Below, in pieces: positions 35,073 to 42,644 of a stretch of 64,000 nucleotides of DNA. The translations under genes and the position numbers were made by a program. The stretch comes from Phycisphaerales bacterium. Lineage in GTDB: Bacteria; Planctomycetota; Phycisphaerae; Phycisphaerales; SM1A02. The first letter of the stretch is position 1; the number at the start of each line of letters is the position of its first letter. The notes under the pieces were generated by a model. It searched no databases, was not told the origin of the DNA, and saw only the letters and a list, made by a program, of their open reading frames with translations. Where the stretch lies: assembly GCA_014238785.1 (NCBI GenBank), contig JABAAL010000011.1:31714-95713 (forward strand). The letters are read 5' to 3'.

Positions 35073-36155
35073 ATGCATGTATCAAAATTGTTTGGCGCTT
35101 TATCCGCTGGATTGGTTCTTTCTGGAGCTTTTGCAATGCCGTATGGAATAGGTTGCATGACCGATTTAGATGCTGATGGTAGTGTCGGCGTGGGCGATGT
35201 CCTTCTTGTGATTGACAGTTGGGGCAGTGCTAATTCAGATGCTGATATTAATGGCGATGGCATAGTTACGGTTGCCGATTTATTGATGTTGATTGATGAA
35301 TGGGGAACTGATTGCGAATCCATCCATCCATTTTCAGTTAATACAATGATTGAATTTGATTATGCAAATAATATGATTATTGCCTCAACAAGTGGTATTC
35401 CAAGTCATCCCACTGGGCCATTTGATGGGTCAACAGGATGCTTTAATCCAAATAGTGTTACTGATCAGAATAATGTTTGGCATATTCCAATGAATGCCGT
35501 GCCAACGAATAATCCAGCAATTGAATATTTAGATCAGCCTGGACCAGTAGCAGTTGCTGTTAACGGGGTGTCTATTTATAACCCTTACGATGGGGGTGGT
35601 GTTGATGCGCCTAGTTCAATTTGCTTCGATGAATACAACGGCCACCCATCACCGGACGGTTCCTATCACTACCACCAATGGTCTCCAGCTCTTGATGCTG
35701 TAGAAACTGATGGGCACAGTGGTGTTATTGGTTATTCATTTGATGGTTACCCTATTTTTGGTCCATGGGAATCAGATGGCGTTGATGCTCATAATGGATT
35801 AGAAAATCCTCTTGATGCTTGTCATGGTCATAGTGATTCTATTCGAGGTTATCATTATCACGCATCCCTCCCATATAGTGAAGATCCAAATGGATTTCCT
35901 TGGTACCAAGGCTGTTACAGCGGCGAGCCAGAAATGTCTAACTTTGAAGGTGGCGGCGGTGGCGGCGGCTGTGATGGTTGCGCACAATCAATGATACCTC
36001 CACCAGTATGCAATTGCGTACATACTACGCCTGGCTACGAATACTGTTGCACAGACTGGGATGCAAATTGCCAAGCATATGCAGATCAATTTTGTGCAGG
36101 ATTCGCTCCACCAAATGTTCCTATACGAAATAATGCTCCATTGCCGATGAGATAA
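35073..36155 (+). CDS. Secreted YHYH-domain protein with N-terminal dockerin-like pair
   Basis: 360 residues from ATG 35073; an ATG three codons earlier overlaps the Shine-Dalgarno purines. A signal peptide covers about the first 20-25 residues. Two dockerin-like calcium loops follow at once (DLDADGSVGVGDVLLVIDSW, then DINGDGIVTVADLLMLIDEW), an unusual N-terminal placement. The body holds the YHYH domain: VNGVSIYNPYDGGG, the repeated DGSYHYHQWSP and IRGYHYHASLP motifs, and GYPIFGPWESDG. The C terminus is rich in Gly and Cys (CNCVHTTPGYEYCCTDWD). YHYH proteins are exported with unknown activity, the histidines suggesting metal binding. The next ATG begins 1 nt after the stop. Confidence 0.85.
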   Translation: MHVSKLFGALSAGLVLSGAFAMPYGIGCMTDLDADGSVGVGDVLLVIDSWGSANSDADINGDGIVTVADLLMLIDEWGTDCESIHPFSVNTMIEFDYANNMIIASTSGIPSHPTGPFDGSTGCFNPNSVTDQNNVWHIPMNAVPTNNPAIEYLDQPGPVAVAVNGVSIYNPYDGGGVDAPSSICFDEYNGHPSPDGSYHYHQWSPALDAVETDGHSGVIGYSFDGYPIFGPWESDGVDAHNGLENPLDACHGHSDSIRGYHYHASLPYSEDPNGFPWYQGCYSGEPEMSNFEGGGGGGGCDGCAQSMIPPPVCNCVHTTPGYEYCCTDWDANCQAYADQFCAGFAPPNVPIRNNAPLPMR

Positions 36156-36156
36156 A

Positions 36157-36705
36157 ATGCTTAAATCTCTTTTGCTTTTGTTCCTTTGTTTTATGAACGG
36201 CTGTGTAAACCAAGGCGCAAAAAAGTTTAATGCGATTCAAGGTATTCAAGGCGATGTCGATGTCATAATCTTTAGCAGTACCGATTGTCCAATCGCCAAT
36301 GCTTTGGCCCCAGAGATTGAGAGAATTCATAAAGAGGTTCAATCAAAAGGTGGCGAGTTATTTCTCATACATGTTTTGGAAGTCCGAACATATCGTGATG
36401 CAAATGCACACGCAGAAGAGTTTGGTCTGACGATGGAAGTACTTGTTGACAGCGAACATGAACTTGTCAATAAGTTCAACGCGACAATTACTCCAGAAGC
36501 AATCGTTATCAGATACAACAAAGAAGGTTTACCAATAGTAGTATATCAAGGGCTCATTAACAATTTGTTTGACTCTCCGGGCAATCGTCGAGATACCGCT
36601 ACGCAACATTACGTTCGAGATGCGATTGATGCTGCATTCGCAAATGAACAAGTAACTCCTGCATATCGAATACCAACGGGTTGTATTATTGAGAAAATGC
36701 AATGA
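36157..36705 (+). CDS. Thioredoxin-fold (redoxin-like) lipoprotein
   Basis: 182 residues with a short lipoprotein signal ending in MNGC (Cys16). The thioredoxin-like core begins DVDVIIFSSTDCPIANALAP. A single cysteine sits where redoxins have C-x-x-C. It continues with KGGELFLIHVLEVRTYRDA and LVDSEHELVNKFNATITPEA. Planctomycete homologues with S-x-D-C-P-I-A are usually encoded next to, or fused with, C-x-x-C-H monooxygenase-like proteins, as here. Redox function with one cysteine is uncertain. It is tightly spaced after the YHYH gene (1 nt) and overlaps the next gene by 4 nt. Confidence 0.75.
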   Translation: MLKSLLLLFLCFMNGCVNQGAKKFNAIQGIQGDVDVIIFSSTDCPIANALAPEIERIHKEVQSKGGELFLIHVLEVRTYRDANAHAEEFGLTMEVLVDSEHELVNKFNATITPEAIVIRYNKEGLPIVVYQGLINNLFDSPGNRRDTATQHYVRDAIDAAFANEQVTPAYRIPTGCIIEKMQ

Positions 36706-37967
36706 TTGAACTACTTCTTGTAGCCCTACTTGCACAAGAGGAATCCCGCGTACCAACTTGGACAGAGGATATACGCCACATCGTTCTAAGTAACTGTATG
36801 CCGTGTCATAACTCGGGCGGGGCTGGAGCATTTCATTTATTAACGTACGATGATGTTGCAGGGCGTTCCTCTTTCATTGTCGAGTTGGTAAGCTCAGGCG
36901 CGATGCCTCCATGGATTGTGGATGACGCAGGATTGCCTGTTGAGCACAAACGCAATATTTCCAAAGAAGAAATTGCAACAATACAAAAATGGATTGATGC
37001 TGGAAAACCAAAGGGCGAAGGCCTGGATGTTGCAATATGTGGTGGTGGTATTGTGGTTCCTGATGCCGTTGGCGCAACAAACCCTGAGATGCCCTGGCTA
37101 ATTCCTGCGGAAAGTAAACCGCGTTGGCATTTAGGAACTCTTGATAAACAAACATTTGTATTGCCTATTAATAATCCAAAACCAATGAAAGTGACATCGC
37201 TTGAATTCAAAACCACTGCACCCCGCGCTGTACAAATGGTTAGTTTAGTTTTTGATCATAGCGGGCGAGGGCGTATGTTTGATGGTTGGGATCCAGACGA
37301 AGCAGGCTATGAAATGATGGGTGATATTGGCTGGTTGCCATCTGGAATGCATGGAAAAATTGGTCCAGGAAGTGGATTGATTAAGTTGCCTCGTGGATTT
37401 CACTGGGAGATTCCAGAGAATGCTGACCTTATTGCAGAAACTCATTTTCGCCCACGCGGAAAACAAGAAAAACTTTTGTGCTCTGTTGCAATTCAAACGG
37501 ATGCAACAGAAGACTCTCGATCGGTTCAAGAAATAGTTTCAATGGTTCGGCGTATTTATATCGAAGCAGAAGATGACATATACACAGTTGGCGAAACAAT
37601 CGAGGTGCCAGTTGCCGTCGATATGATTGGCATAACACCACGCGCTGGTGCGGAGTGTTCTTCAATGAAGATAGAACGTGGAGAGAGAACGTTATTTTCA
37701 ATTTCCCATTGGGATTCCCATTACGGCGAAACCGTTTTTTTTAAAGAACCATTTCGACTAGAATCTGGTGACAAACTAGTATCGACGTGGACGTATAACA
37801 ACAGCGAATCAAATCCTCGTAACCCATTCGTGCCAGCAAAACTCGTTGATCTTGCACGTAAAACGGGCATTGCGAACTTTATCTTGCACGTTGCGCCAGT
37901 AAATAGCAACGATTCAGAGGCATTGAAAAGTTGGAATTTGTCTTTGCTTCGCAAGCGACAACGTTAA
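36702..37967 (+). CDS. Exported CxxCH-containing protein with copper-monooxygenase-like C-terminal part
   Basis: 421 residues. The start gives a very short hydrophobic lead (about 10 residues), so export is likely but the signal is marginal. Residues ~25-110 are a cytochrome c-like segment: HIVLSNCMPCHNSGGAGAFHLLTYDD with CMPCH (near 31-35), SSGAMPPWIVDD (a methionine ligand candidate), and EIATIQKWIDAGKPKG. The remaining ~300 residues are beta-rich (LIKLPRGFHWEIPENADLI, ETHFRPRGKQEK) and resemble the ascorbate-dependent type-II copper monooxygenase-like region found in planctomycete proteins of this kind. A redoxin-like lipoprotein is translationally coupled upstream (ATGA). Substrate unknown. 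Confidence 0.72.
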   Translation: MIELLLVALLAQEESRVPTWTEDIRHIVLSNCMPCHNSGGAGAFHLLTYDDVAGRSSFIVELVSSGAMPPWIVDDAGLPVEHKRNISKEEIATIQKWIDAGKPKGEGLDVAICGGGIVVPDAVGATNPEMPWLIPAESKPRWHLGTLDKQTFVLPINNPKPMKVTSLEFKTTAPRAVQMVSLVFDHSGRGRMFDGWDPDEAGYEMMGDIGWLPSGMHGKIGPGSGLIKLPRGFHWEIPENADLIAETHFRPRGKQEKLLCSVAIQTDATEDSRSVQEIVSMVRRIYIEAEDDIYTVGETIEVPVAVDMIGITPRAGAECSSMKIERGERTLFSISHWDSHYGETVFFKEPFRLESGDKLVSTWTYNNSESNPRNPFVPAKLVDLARKTGIANFILHVAPVNSNDSEALKSWNLSLLRKRQR

Positions 37968-37991
37968 TAGCATTGTGCAAACCAAAGTTGC

Positions 37992-37997
37992 TATCAT
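37992..37997 (+). promoter_or_regulatory. -10-like TATCAT exactly 6 nt before the ATG at 38004
   Basis: TATCAT, then TCACCG, then ATG. No Shine-Dalgarno and no good -35. It would give a leaderless mRNA. Confidence 0.4.
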
Positions 37998-38003
37998 TCA
38001 CCG

Positions 38004-39116
38004 ATGCTCAATATACTACTTGCTTGCCTTCTTTCAACGTCACCAACTTCTGCAAATGCCATAGCTCCAAACCTCGTTGAAACGGATGGTGGCGCATGGA
38101 TGACGTGGATTGAACCAGTCAACAAAGAAAAAAATATCACGGCGCTGAAATGCGCAAAATTTGTAGAGGGCAATTGGGGCGATGCAACTATGATTGTGCA
38201 AGGCAACAATTTTTTTGCAAACTGGGCGGACTTTCCAGAACTTGGCGTTGCCAAAGACGGCACACTTTTTGTGACCTGGCCACAGCAATCAGGACCAGGG
38301 GCATACGCATACGACATTGCAGTAGCACGAAGTGACGATGACGGAAGTACGTGGTCACTCATGGGAGTGCTTAACGATGACCGAGTGCTTGGTGAGCACG
38401 GATTTGTTTCCCTTGTTCCAGAGGGTGAAAACGGAGTTCGTGCTTTTTGGCTTGATGGTCGTGCTATGACGGGCGATGGACATATGGGAGAAGGAGGTGG
38501 AGATATGCAACTTCGTACAGCCCTCATAAATGACAAGGTCCAAAAAAGTGAATTGCTTGATGACCGTGTATGCGAATGTTGCGGTACGGATGCTGTGGCG
38601 GTAGATGGCGAAGCAGTCGTGATGTATCGTGATCGAAGTGATGACGAAATGCGAGACATTTCAATTACCACTCTAGGCAGAACACCAAAGAATATATTCG
38701 CGGATAATTGGAATATCGAAGGCTGCCCAGTAAACGGTCCTTCTATGGATGTAGTAGAAGATACTTTCGTTGCAGCGTGGTACACAGCTCCAGAACAAAA
38801 TTCTGCAATCCATGTAGCATTTTCAGAAGAACCCATAAAAATTTCAGAGAGCGTTCTTGGTCGAGTTGATATTGTTGTTACTGGGAAAAACAAAGCAGCA
38901 GTTGTGTGGCTTGAGCCAAAGGGCGAGAAGGCATTTGTGATGCTTGCAACCGTGAGCGAAGATGGGACAATCCAAAACAAAGTAGAAGTCGCAGAAGTAT
39001 CGCATTCGCGTTCTTCAGGTTTCCCACGAATTGCAAGACTAGCAGACGGTGTCCTCGTTGCGTGGACCGACCCCAACCGTGAAAAGGGCATTTCCTCCAA
39101 GTTTTACGCAAATTAA
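38004..39116 (+). CDS. Secreted sialidase-like (BNR-type) propeller protein
   Basis: 370 residues with a signal peptide (about 1-18). Repeated blades follow a pattern like DGTLFVTWPQ, then AVARSDDDGSTWS (an Asp-box-like S-x-D-x-G-x-T-W), VRAFWLDGRAM, and FPRIARLADGVLVAWTDP. A cysteine cluster RVCECCGTDAVAV near 190-200 is typical of the exo-alpha-sialidase-like family of planctomycetes and proteobacteria. True sialidase catalytic residues (arginine triad, Asp, Tyr/Glu) were not identified, so enzymatic activity is doubtful. The equally long antisense frame is judged a shadow. It sits in a run of exported proteins. Confidence 0.78.
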   Translation: MLNILLACLLSTSPTSANAIAPNLVETDGGAWMTWIEPVNKEKNITALKCAKFVEGNWGDATMIVQGNNFFANWADFPELGVAKDGTLFVTWPQQSGPGAYAYDIAVARSDDDGSTWSLMGVLNDDRVLGEHGFVSLVPEGENGVRAFWLDGRAMTGDGHMGEGGGDMQLRTALINDKVQKSELLDDRVCECCGTDAVAVDGEAVVMYRDRSDDEMRDISITTLGRTPKNIFADNWNIEGCPVNGPSMDVVEDTFVAAWYTAPEQNSAIHVAFSEEPIKISESVLGRVDIVVTGKNKAAVVWLEPKGEKAFVMLATVSEDGTIQNKVEVAEVSHSRSSGFPRIARLADGVLVAWTDPNREKGISSKFYAN

Positions 39117-39132
39117 TTAACCCAGGGTTAAT
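39116..39132. promoter_or_regulatory. 8-bp perfect palindrome upstream of the nuclease/phosphatase gene
   Basis: ATTAACCC-A-GGGTTAAT overlaps the stop codon of the sialidase-like gene and lies about 26 bp upstream of the -10-like TACACT (39159-39164). The one-base centre favours a DNA-binding operator over a hairpin, though it could act as a weak terminator. Confidence 0.3.
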
Positions 39133-39158
39133 AAAAGTTTGGTGTTGCTTCTTGGTAG

Positions 39159-39164
39159 TACACT
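39159..39164 (+). promoter_or_regulatory. -10-like TACACT exactly 6 nt before the ATG at 39171
   Basis: TACACT, then AAGCAG, then ATG. No Shine-Dalgarno upstream. Same geometry as at several other genes here. Confidence 0.4.
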
Positions 39165-39170
39165 AAGCAG

Positions 39171-41702
39171 ATGAAAGTTTGTATTTGGCTCTTTATTCTT
39201 GCGATTGCTCAGTTCTCTTTCGCAGAACCAATCACGTTGATGACGTTTAATATTCGGTACGGTACCGCCAACGATGGAGAAAATAGTTGGCAGTTTCGTA
39301 AGGAGCATGTTGTTGAGACGATTCGTGCGACTATTCCGGCGGTGATAGCAATCCAAGAAGCACTACTTGGGCAACTTACGTATATCGATGAGCAACTACC
39401 GGGGTATAAAAAGATTGGTGCCCACCGTTCGGGTAGCACAGAAGGCGAATTTAGTGGCTTGCTTCTTGATACGGCAAAACTAGAGTCGCTCAGTGAGGGG
39501 CAAATCTGGTTGTCGCCAACGCCTGATGAAGTTTCAAAAGGATGGGATGCTTCCCTTGCCAGAACCGCTACATGGGTCACTGTACGTGAAGTCGGGACAA
39601 GCGGACCATCCATGCTACTGTGGAGCACGCATTTTGATCATCGTGGTGAGAAAGCGAGACTTGAAAGTGCAAAACTCATAGTTGCAAAAACAAAAGAACT
39701 CAGCGAAGGGAAAATTCCTGTTGCAATAATGGGCGATTTTAATTTCACTCCAGAAAGTGATCCATACATAGTTTTTAAGGACGCTGGATATGCGCCAGCA
39801 GTTCCGCTTTCCGAAGGTGGGACCTTTCATCAATTTAATGTCAACATACCTTGTCCACGAATCGATTATATTTTTCTGAACGACAAATGGAATATAGAAC
39901 GTGCTGAAATTGTACGACCAAGGCAAGATGGCAAGAGTGCATCTGATCACGATCCAATTGTGGCTGTTGTTGTACCCGAAATTCTTGGTGGAACGATTGG
40001 GTTAAAACGTGCAATCGAAACAGAATGGACACCAACGCAAGATTCTTTAGTGCGTTCACATATTCCAAAGGAAATGCAATCGGAGGTTGCAAAAATTGAA
40101 GAAAGCATTGCGACCCGACCAGAAAGGGAGCCAGATTATCATGAACTCTCATATGTACTGGGTGCGTTTAAACATCCGCTGCATCTTCCCGAACTAGCAG
40201 GCGATCTTACAGATAGGCTGATGGCGCTTCACTGCGAACCGAGCAACATACTCGCTTTAGCTGAGCAGGTTCTCGATGCAAAGGCTTCGTTGGATACTCT
40301 GCTGTTTACCGACCATCCTTCAGTGGAGCAAGTGTTGAAATTTCTCGCAATTCCAAACGAAACGTTTTACATTGAAGAAAAACAATTGCAATCTGCACTT
40401 GAGGTCATTAATTTTTCAACCCAAGTTGATTTTAAAGCACTCGTTGCGACGATCCAAATTCCAGTGGAAACTACAACGCAGCCTTTCTTTGGTAAGGCAA
40501 TGCCCCCCGGTGTAACCGGTCAAGTACTAGCAGGCCAGATGGGCAAGAACGGTTGGTGTGTTGTTGGTGGCAAGGGTGATAATACATACAACATGGCATT
40601 GATCGCAGAAGTCTTTGATTTGGGTGGTGACGATACATACTTTGCAAATGACATTGTCGTTGGAAACCGCAAGGTCGTTGACCTTGGCGGAAACGACGTG
40701 TACACGGGCACAAAGCAACAGGGCCCAGCGGCGGGCTTGTTTGGTACATGGATAATTGATGACCGTGGTGGCAATGATTCTTACGGAACACTTGGCGGAC
40801 TTTTTTCAACTGGTGCTGCTTGCTTTGGGGTGGGAATGATTATTGATAGGAATGGAAACGACAAGTACATGGGGACGCAGTGGTCAATTGGTGCGGGTGT
40901 GTACGGCGCAGGTATCGTGATGGATCTTGGAGAAGGCGACGACGAATATCTTGGCGAATTTTTATCTATCGGCGTTGGCGGACCCCGTGGCTTTGGCTTT
41001 GTCTTTGATGAACGAGGTGATGATTTCTATAAAGCAGATGGTCCAAAGCCATCAATCTATGGTACGACCGATGTCTATTGCGCTTTTAGTCAGGGGATGG
41101 GATTTGGTTACCGAAAATATGCCGCTGGCGGCATCGGCATTTTGTGCGATGTTGCGGGTGACGACAAATACCAAGCTGGAGAATTTAGCCAAGGCGGTGC
41201 GTACTATCACGGTTTAGGAATCTTGCGCGATTTTTCTGGTGATGATGATTACCACGGTAATAGATATGCACAGGGTTTTGGTGTGCACCAAGCATTCGGA
41301 GTTCTCATTGATGACGCAGGAGATGATACGTATTGGGCAATGACTGCCGCAGACCAAGGATCTGCTTGGGACATTGCTGCAGGCTGTCTGCTTGATAAAA
41401 GTGGTAATGATTCGTACACTGCAAATGCAATGACGCAGGGGTCTGCAGCACAGCAGGCTATTGCGTACTTGATAGATTTGCGTGGAATGGATTCCTATTC
41501 TGGTACGACACCAGCGCAGGGTGAATCCGGAAGCAACGAGTATCACTGGGAATCGTCCCATACATATTCGTTTAGTGCATTGCTCGACTTCGGTGGTGAC
41601 GAAGATTCGTATTCGCTTGGTCGTAAAAATAATTCGACCAAAATTTTACAACCAAATCCAGAACCTGCAGGGAGCGGTGTCGGATTGTTTGTAGATCATT
41701 AA
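39171..41702 (+). CDS. Secreted endonuclease/exonuclease/phosphatase-domain protein fused to a Gly-Asp repeat array
   Basis: 843 residues: signal peptide (about 1-18), then an EEP-fold domain to about 275. EEP residues are all present: LMTFNIRYG (Asn), VIAIQEALL (Glu), STHFDHRG (His), IMGDFNFTPESD (Asp/Asn), and SASDHDPIVAVV (catalytic His). The substrate could be DNA/RNA, phosphoinositides, sphingolipids or other phosphodiesters. Residues ~285-460 are a helical linker domain. From ~465 to 835 come roughly eleven imperfect 30-34-residue repeats of the type GDDxY...QG...G.L.D..GDD, acidic and glycine-rich like a calcium-binding beta-solenoid though not canonical RTX. This second half resembles a separate planctomycete protein, so the gene looks like a fusion. 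Confidence 0.82.
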   Translation: MKVCIWLFILAIAQFSFAEPITLMTFNIRYGTANDGENSWQFRKEHVVETIRATIPAVIAIQEALLGQLTYIDEQLPGYKKIGAHRSGSTEGEFSGLLLDTAKLESLSEGQIWLSPTPDEVSKGWDASLARTATWVTVREVGTSGPSMLLWSTHFDHRGEKARLESAKLIVAKTKELSEGKIPVAIMGDFNFTPESDPYIVFKDAGYAPAVPLSEGGTFHQFNVNIPCPRIDYIFLNDKWNIERAEIVRPRQDGKSASDHDPIVAVVVPEILGGTIGLKRAIETEWTPTQDSLVRSHIPKEMQSEVAKIEESIATRPEREPDYHELSYVLGAFKHPLHLPELAGDLTDRLMALHCEPSNILALAEQVLDAKASLDTLLFTDHPSVEQVLKFLAIPNETFYIEEKQLQSALEVINFSTQVDFKALVATIQIPVETTTQPFFGKAMPPGVTGQVLAGQMGKNGWCVVGGKGDNTYNMALIAEVFDLGGDDTYFANDIVVGNRKVVDLGGNDVYTGTKQQGPAAGLFGTWIIDDRGGNDSYGTLGGLFSTGAACFGVGMIIDRNGNDKYMGTQWSIGAGVYGAGIVMDLGEGDDEYLGEFLSIGVGGPRGFGFVFDERGDDFYKADGPKPSIYGTTDVYCAFSQGMGFGYRKYAAGGIGILCDVAGDDKYQAGEFSQGGAYYHGLGILRDFSGDDDYHGNRYAQGFGVHQAFGVLIDDAGDDTYWAMTAADQGSAWDIAAGCLLDKSGNDSYTANAMTQGSAAQQAIAYLIDLRGMDSYSGTTPAQGESGSNEYHWESSHTYSFSALLDFGGDEDSYSLGRKNNSTKILQPNPEPAGSGVGLFVDH

Positions 41703-41724
41703 CCTGATTCAAGAAGTCTCTGTT

Positions 41725-41828
41725 AAAAACAATACCCCGCCGAAGCCCTTCCGGGAACAACGACGGGGATACAGTTTCAATGCCAGATACACGGGCTTGC
41801 GCCCGCAGCACGATCTTAGCGCTGAACA
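41725..41828 (-). ncRNA. Probable structured small RNA (about 100 nt), unassigned family
   Basis: On the minus strand a promoter-like pair (41834-41862) is followed by a compact, GC-rich, hairpin-forming segment in AT-rich surroundings. Hairpin 1: GCGGGC/GCCCGT (41801-41806 with 41791-41796) closed by a GCAA tetraloop, with an outer AGAT/ATCT pairing (41813-41816 with 41785-41788). Hairpin 2: an 8-bp stem with one G-U (41761-41768 with 41735-41742), an inner CCC/GGG and a GGAA tetraloop, then TATTGTTTTT, i.e. an intrinsic terminator. CTGTT and AACAG (41825-41829, 41720-41724) could close the whole. Sequence hallmarks of SRP RNA, 6S RNA, tmRNA or RNase P were not found. Transcription is inferred only. 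Confidence 0.5.
41735..41768 (-). terminator. Intrinsic terminator of the small RNA
   Basis: The GC-rich stem 41761-41768/41735-41742 with inner GGAA-loop hairpin is followed on the minus strand by the T-rich run at 41725-41734. There is no T-run on the plus strand, so it is directional. Confidence 0.55.
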
Positions 41829-41833
41829 GTGGT

Positions 41834-41862
41834 AGTATTGATTCTTCTAAGGTAGATGTCAA
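41834..41862 (-). promoter_or_regulatory. Sigma-70-type promoter for the small RNA
   Basis: Perfect -35 TTGACA (41857-41862), a 17-bp spacer and AATACT (41834-41839, four of six -10 consensus bases). Expected start near 41827. This is the best consensus -35 associated with a structured transcript in the window. Confidence 0.55.
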
Positions 41863-42010
41863 GTCGTTTTTGAGTGAGGGTAATTATTGTTCAAGAAAAG
41901 GATCGCTACTGCATGCTCTTTTATCTCCTTCATCGAAAAACCAAACGCTGCAGTTGCTCCTACAAATGCTGCTCTGGAAGTATCTCTATGAAAGCAAGTT
42001 TAATGGCAAG

Positions 42011-42109
42011 TTATTCTTCTTCGCCTTCTTGCCAGACTAAGTCAAGAGTTCCATTGCCGATGAGGTCTTGGACTGCCCCCATTAGTTGTGCTAGTTCATA
42101 ATATTGCAT
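42011..42109 (-). CDS. Possible 32-residue protein or gene remnant
   Basis: ATG at 42109, TAA at 42011. The peptide starts MQYYELAQLMGAVQDLIGNG and ends in a run of acidic residues, with amphipathic-helix character and no Shine-Dalgarno. A second minus-strand frame further on (ending 41859) encodes an alanine-rich stretch then MKEIKEHAVAILFL. The two are out of frame with each other and might be the remains of one decayed gene. No family recognised. Confidence 0.25.
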   Translation of the reverse strand: MQYYELAQLMGAVQDLIGNGTLDLVWQEGEEE

Positions 42110-42150
42110 GCTAAAAAATGATTACTAAGCAGTAAAAATAAACAAATAAA

Positions 42151-42180
42151 AAAAGCCCCTGGCTGGTGCCAGGGGCTTTT
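42151..42180 (-). terminator. Intrinsic terminator downstream of the RRM gene
   Basis: A perfect 13-bp stem (42151-42163 with 42168-42180) with a 4-nt loop, followed on the minus strand by a long T-rich tract. It lies 20 bp after the RRM stop codon. Confidence 0.92.
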
Positions 42181-42200
42181 AGGATCAAATAATTATTTGA

Positions 42201-42455
42201 TTAATGTTCAGCTTTGCGAGGAGTCGCTTCGCTGCACTTAATAGCACGGCCATCAAGTTCGACGCCGTTACACTCTTCCAATGCTTTGTTTGCTTCATCG
42301 TTGTTGTCCATTGTGACAAAACCGAATCCGCGTGAACGACCGCTTTGGCGATCTGTGATGACTATTGCATCTGAAACACCACCAAATTGCTCGAAGTGTG
42401 ACTTGAGATCTTCAGTTGTTGTTTCCCAGCTTAAATTTCCAATATACAATTTCAT
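42201..42455 (-). CDS. Single-RRM RNA-binding protein
   Basis: 84 residues forming one RNA recognition motif. RNP2 is LYIGNL (residues 3-8), RNP1 is RGFGFVTM (near 42-49), and helix 2 is DEANKALEECNGVELDGRAI. It lacks the glycine-rich tail of cyanobacterial Rbp proteins, ending in a short basic/acidic tail. Bacterial RRM proteins of this size bind single-stranded RNA and are often cold- or stress-responsive. A purine-rich ribosome site (GGTTAGGGTAGAG) lies within 20 nt of the ATG. Its transcript ends at the strong terminator 20 bp downstream. The nearby structured small RNA is a conceivable ligand, but that is speculation. Confidence 0.93.
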   Translation of the reverse strand: MKLYIGNLSWETTTEDLKSHFEQFGGVSDAIVITDRQSGRSRGFGFVTMDNNDEANKALEECNGVELDGRAIKCSEATPRKAEH

Positions 42456-42644
42456 AACTCTACCCTAACCTTTACATTTCACCCTCTTATAGGATGACAA
42501 ACTTACCTAGTAAAAAACACAGATCTAGGCACTAGGCTGCTTAGATGGCATGATTGTACACGAATATGTTGCCAAATATAGAAAAAGAGGTTGTTTTTGG
42601 GTTTTGGCGGCATGTAAACAGTGTTTTTAGTACGATAAGGGTTC

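Larger units (their letters stand above)
41703..42200. other. 498-bp intergenic region: small RNA, short ORF, terminator
   Basis: No long credible gene lies here. From left to right it holds a structured RNA transcribed leftwards with its own promoter (41725-41862), a 24-codon minus-strand frame (41859-41933) of doubtful meaning, a 32-codon minus-strand ORF (42011-42109) and a terminator (42151-42180). Nothing else was seen. Confidence 0.6.

Noticed and set aside
37994..39100. A 368-codon minus-strand open frame
   Set aside because: It lies exactly opposite the sialidase-like gene. Its translation is Ser/Thr/Pro-rich with no domain or signal, while the plus strand has a signal peptide and clear propeller repeats.
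41572..41862. A 96-codon minus-strand open frame
   Set aside because: It spans the hairpins and terminator of the probable small RNA and runs into the antisense of the EEP-repeat gene. It has no Shine-Dalgarno and no family resemblance.
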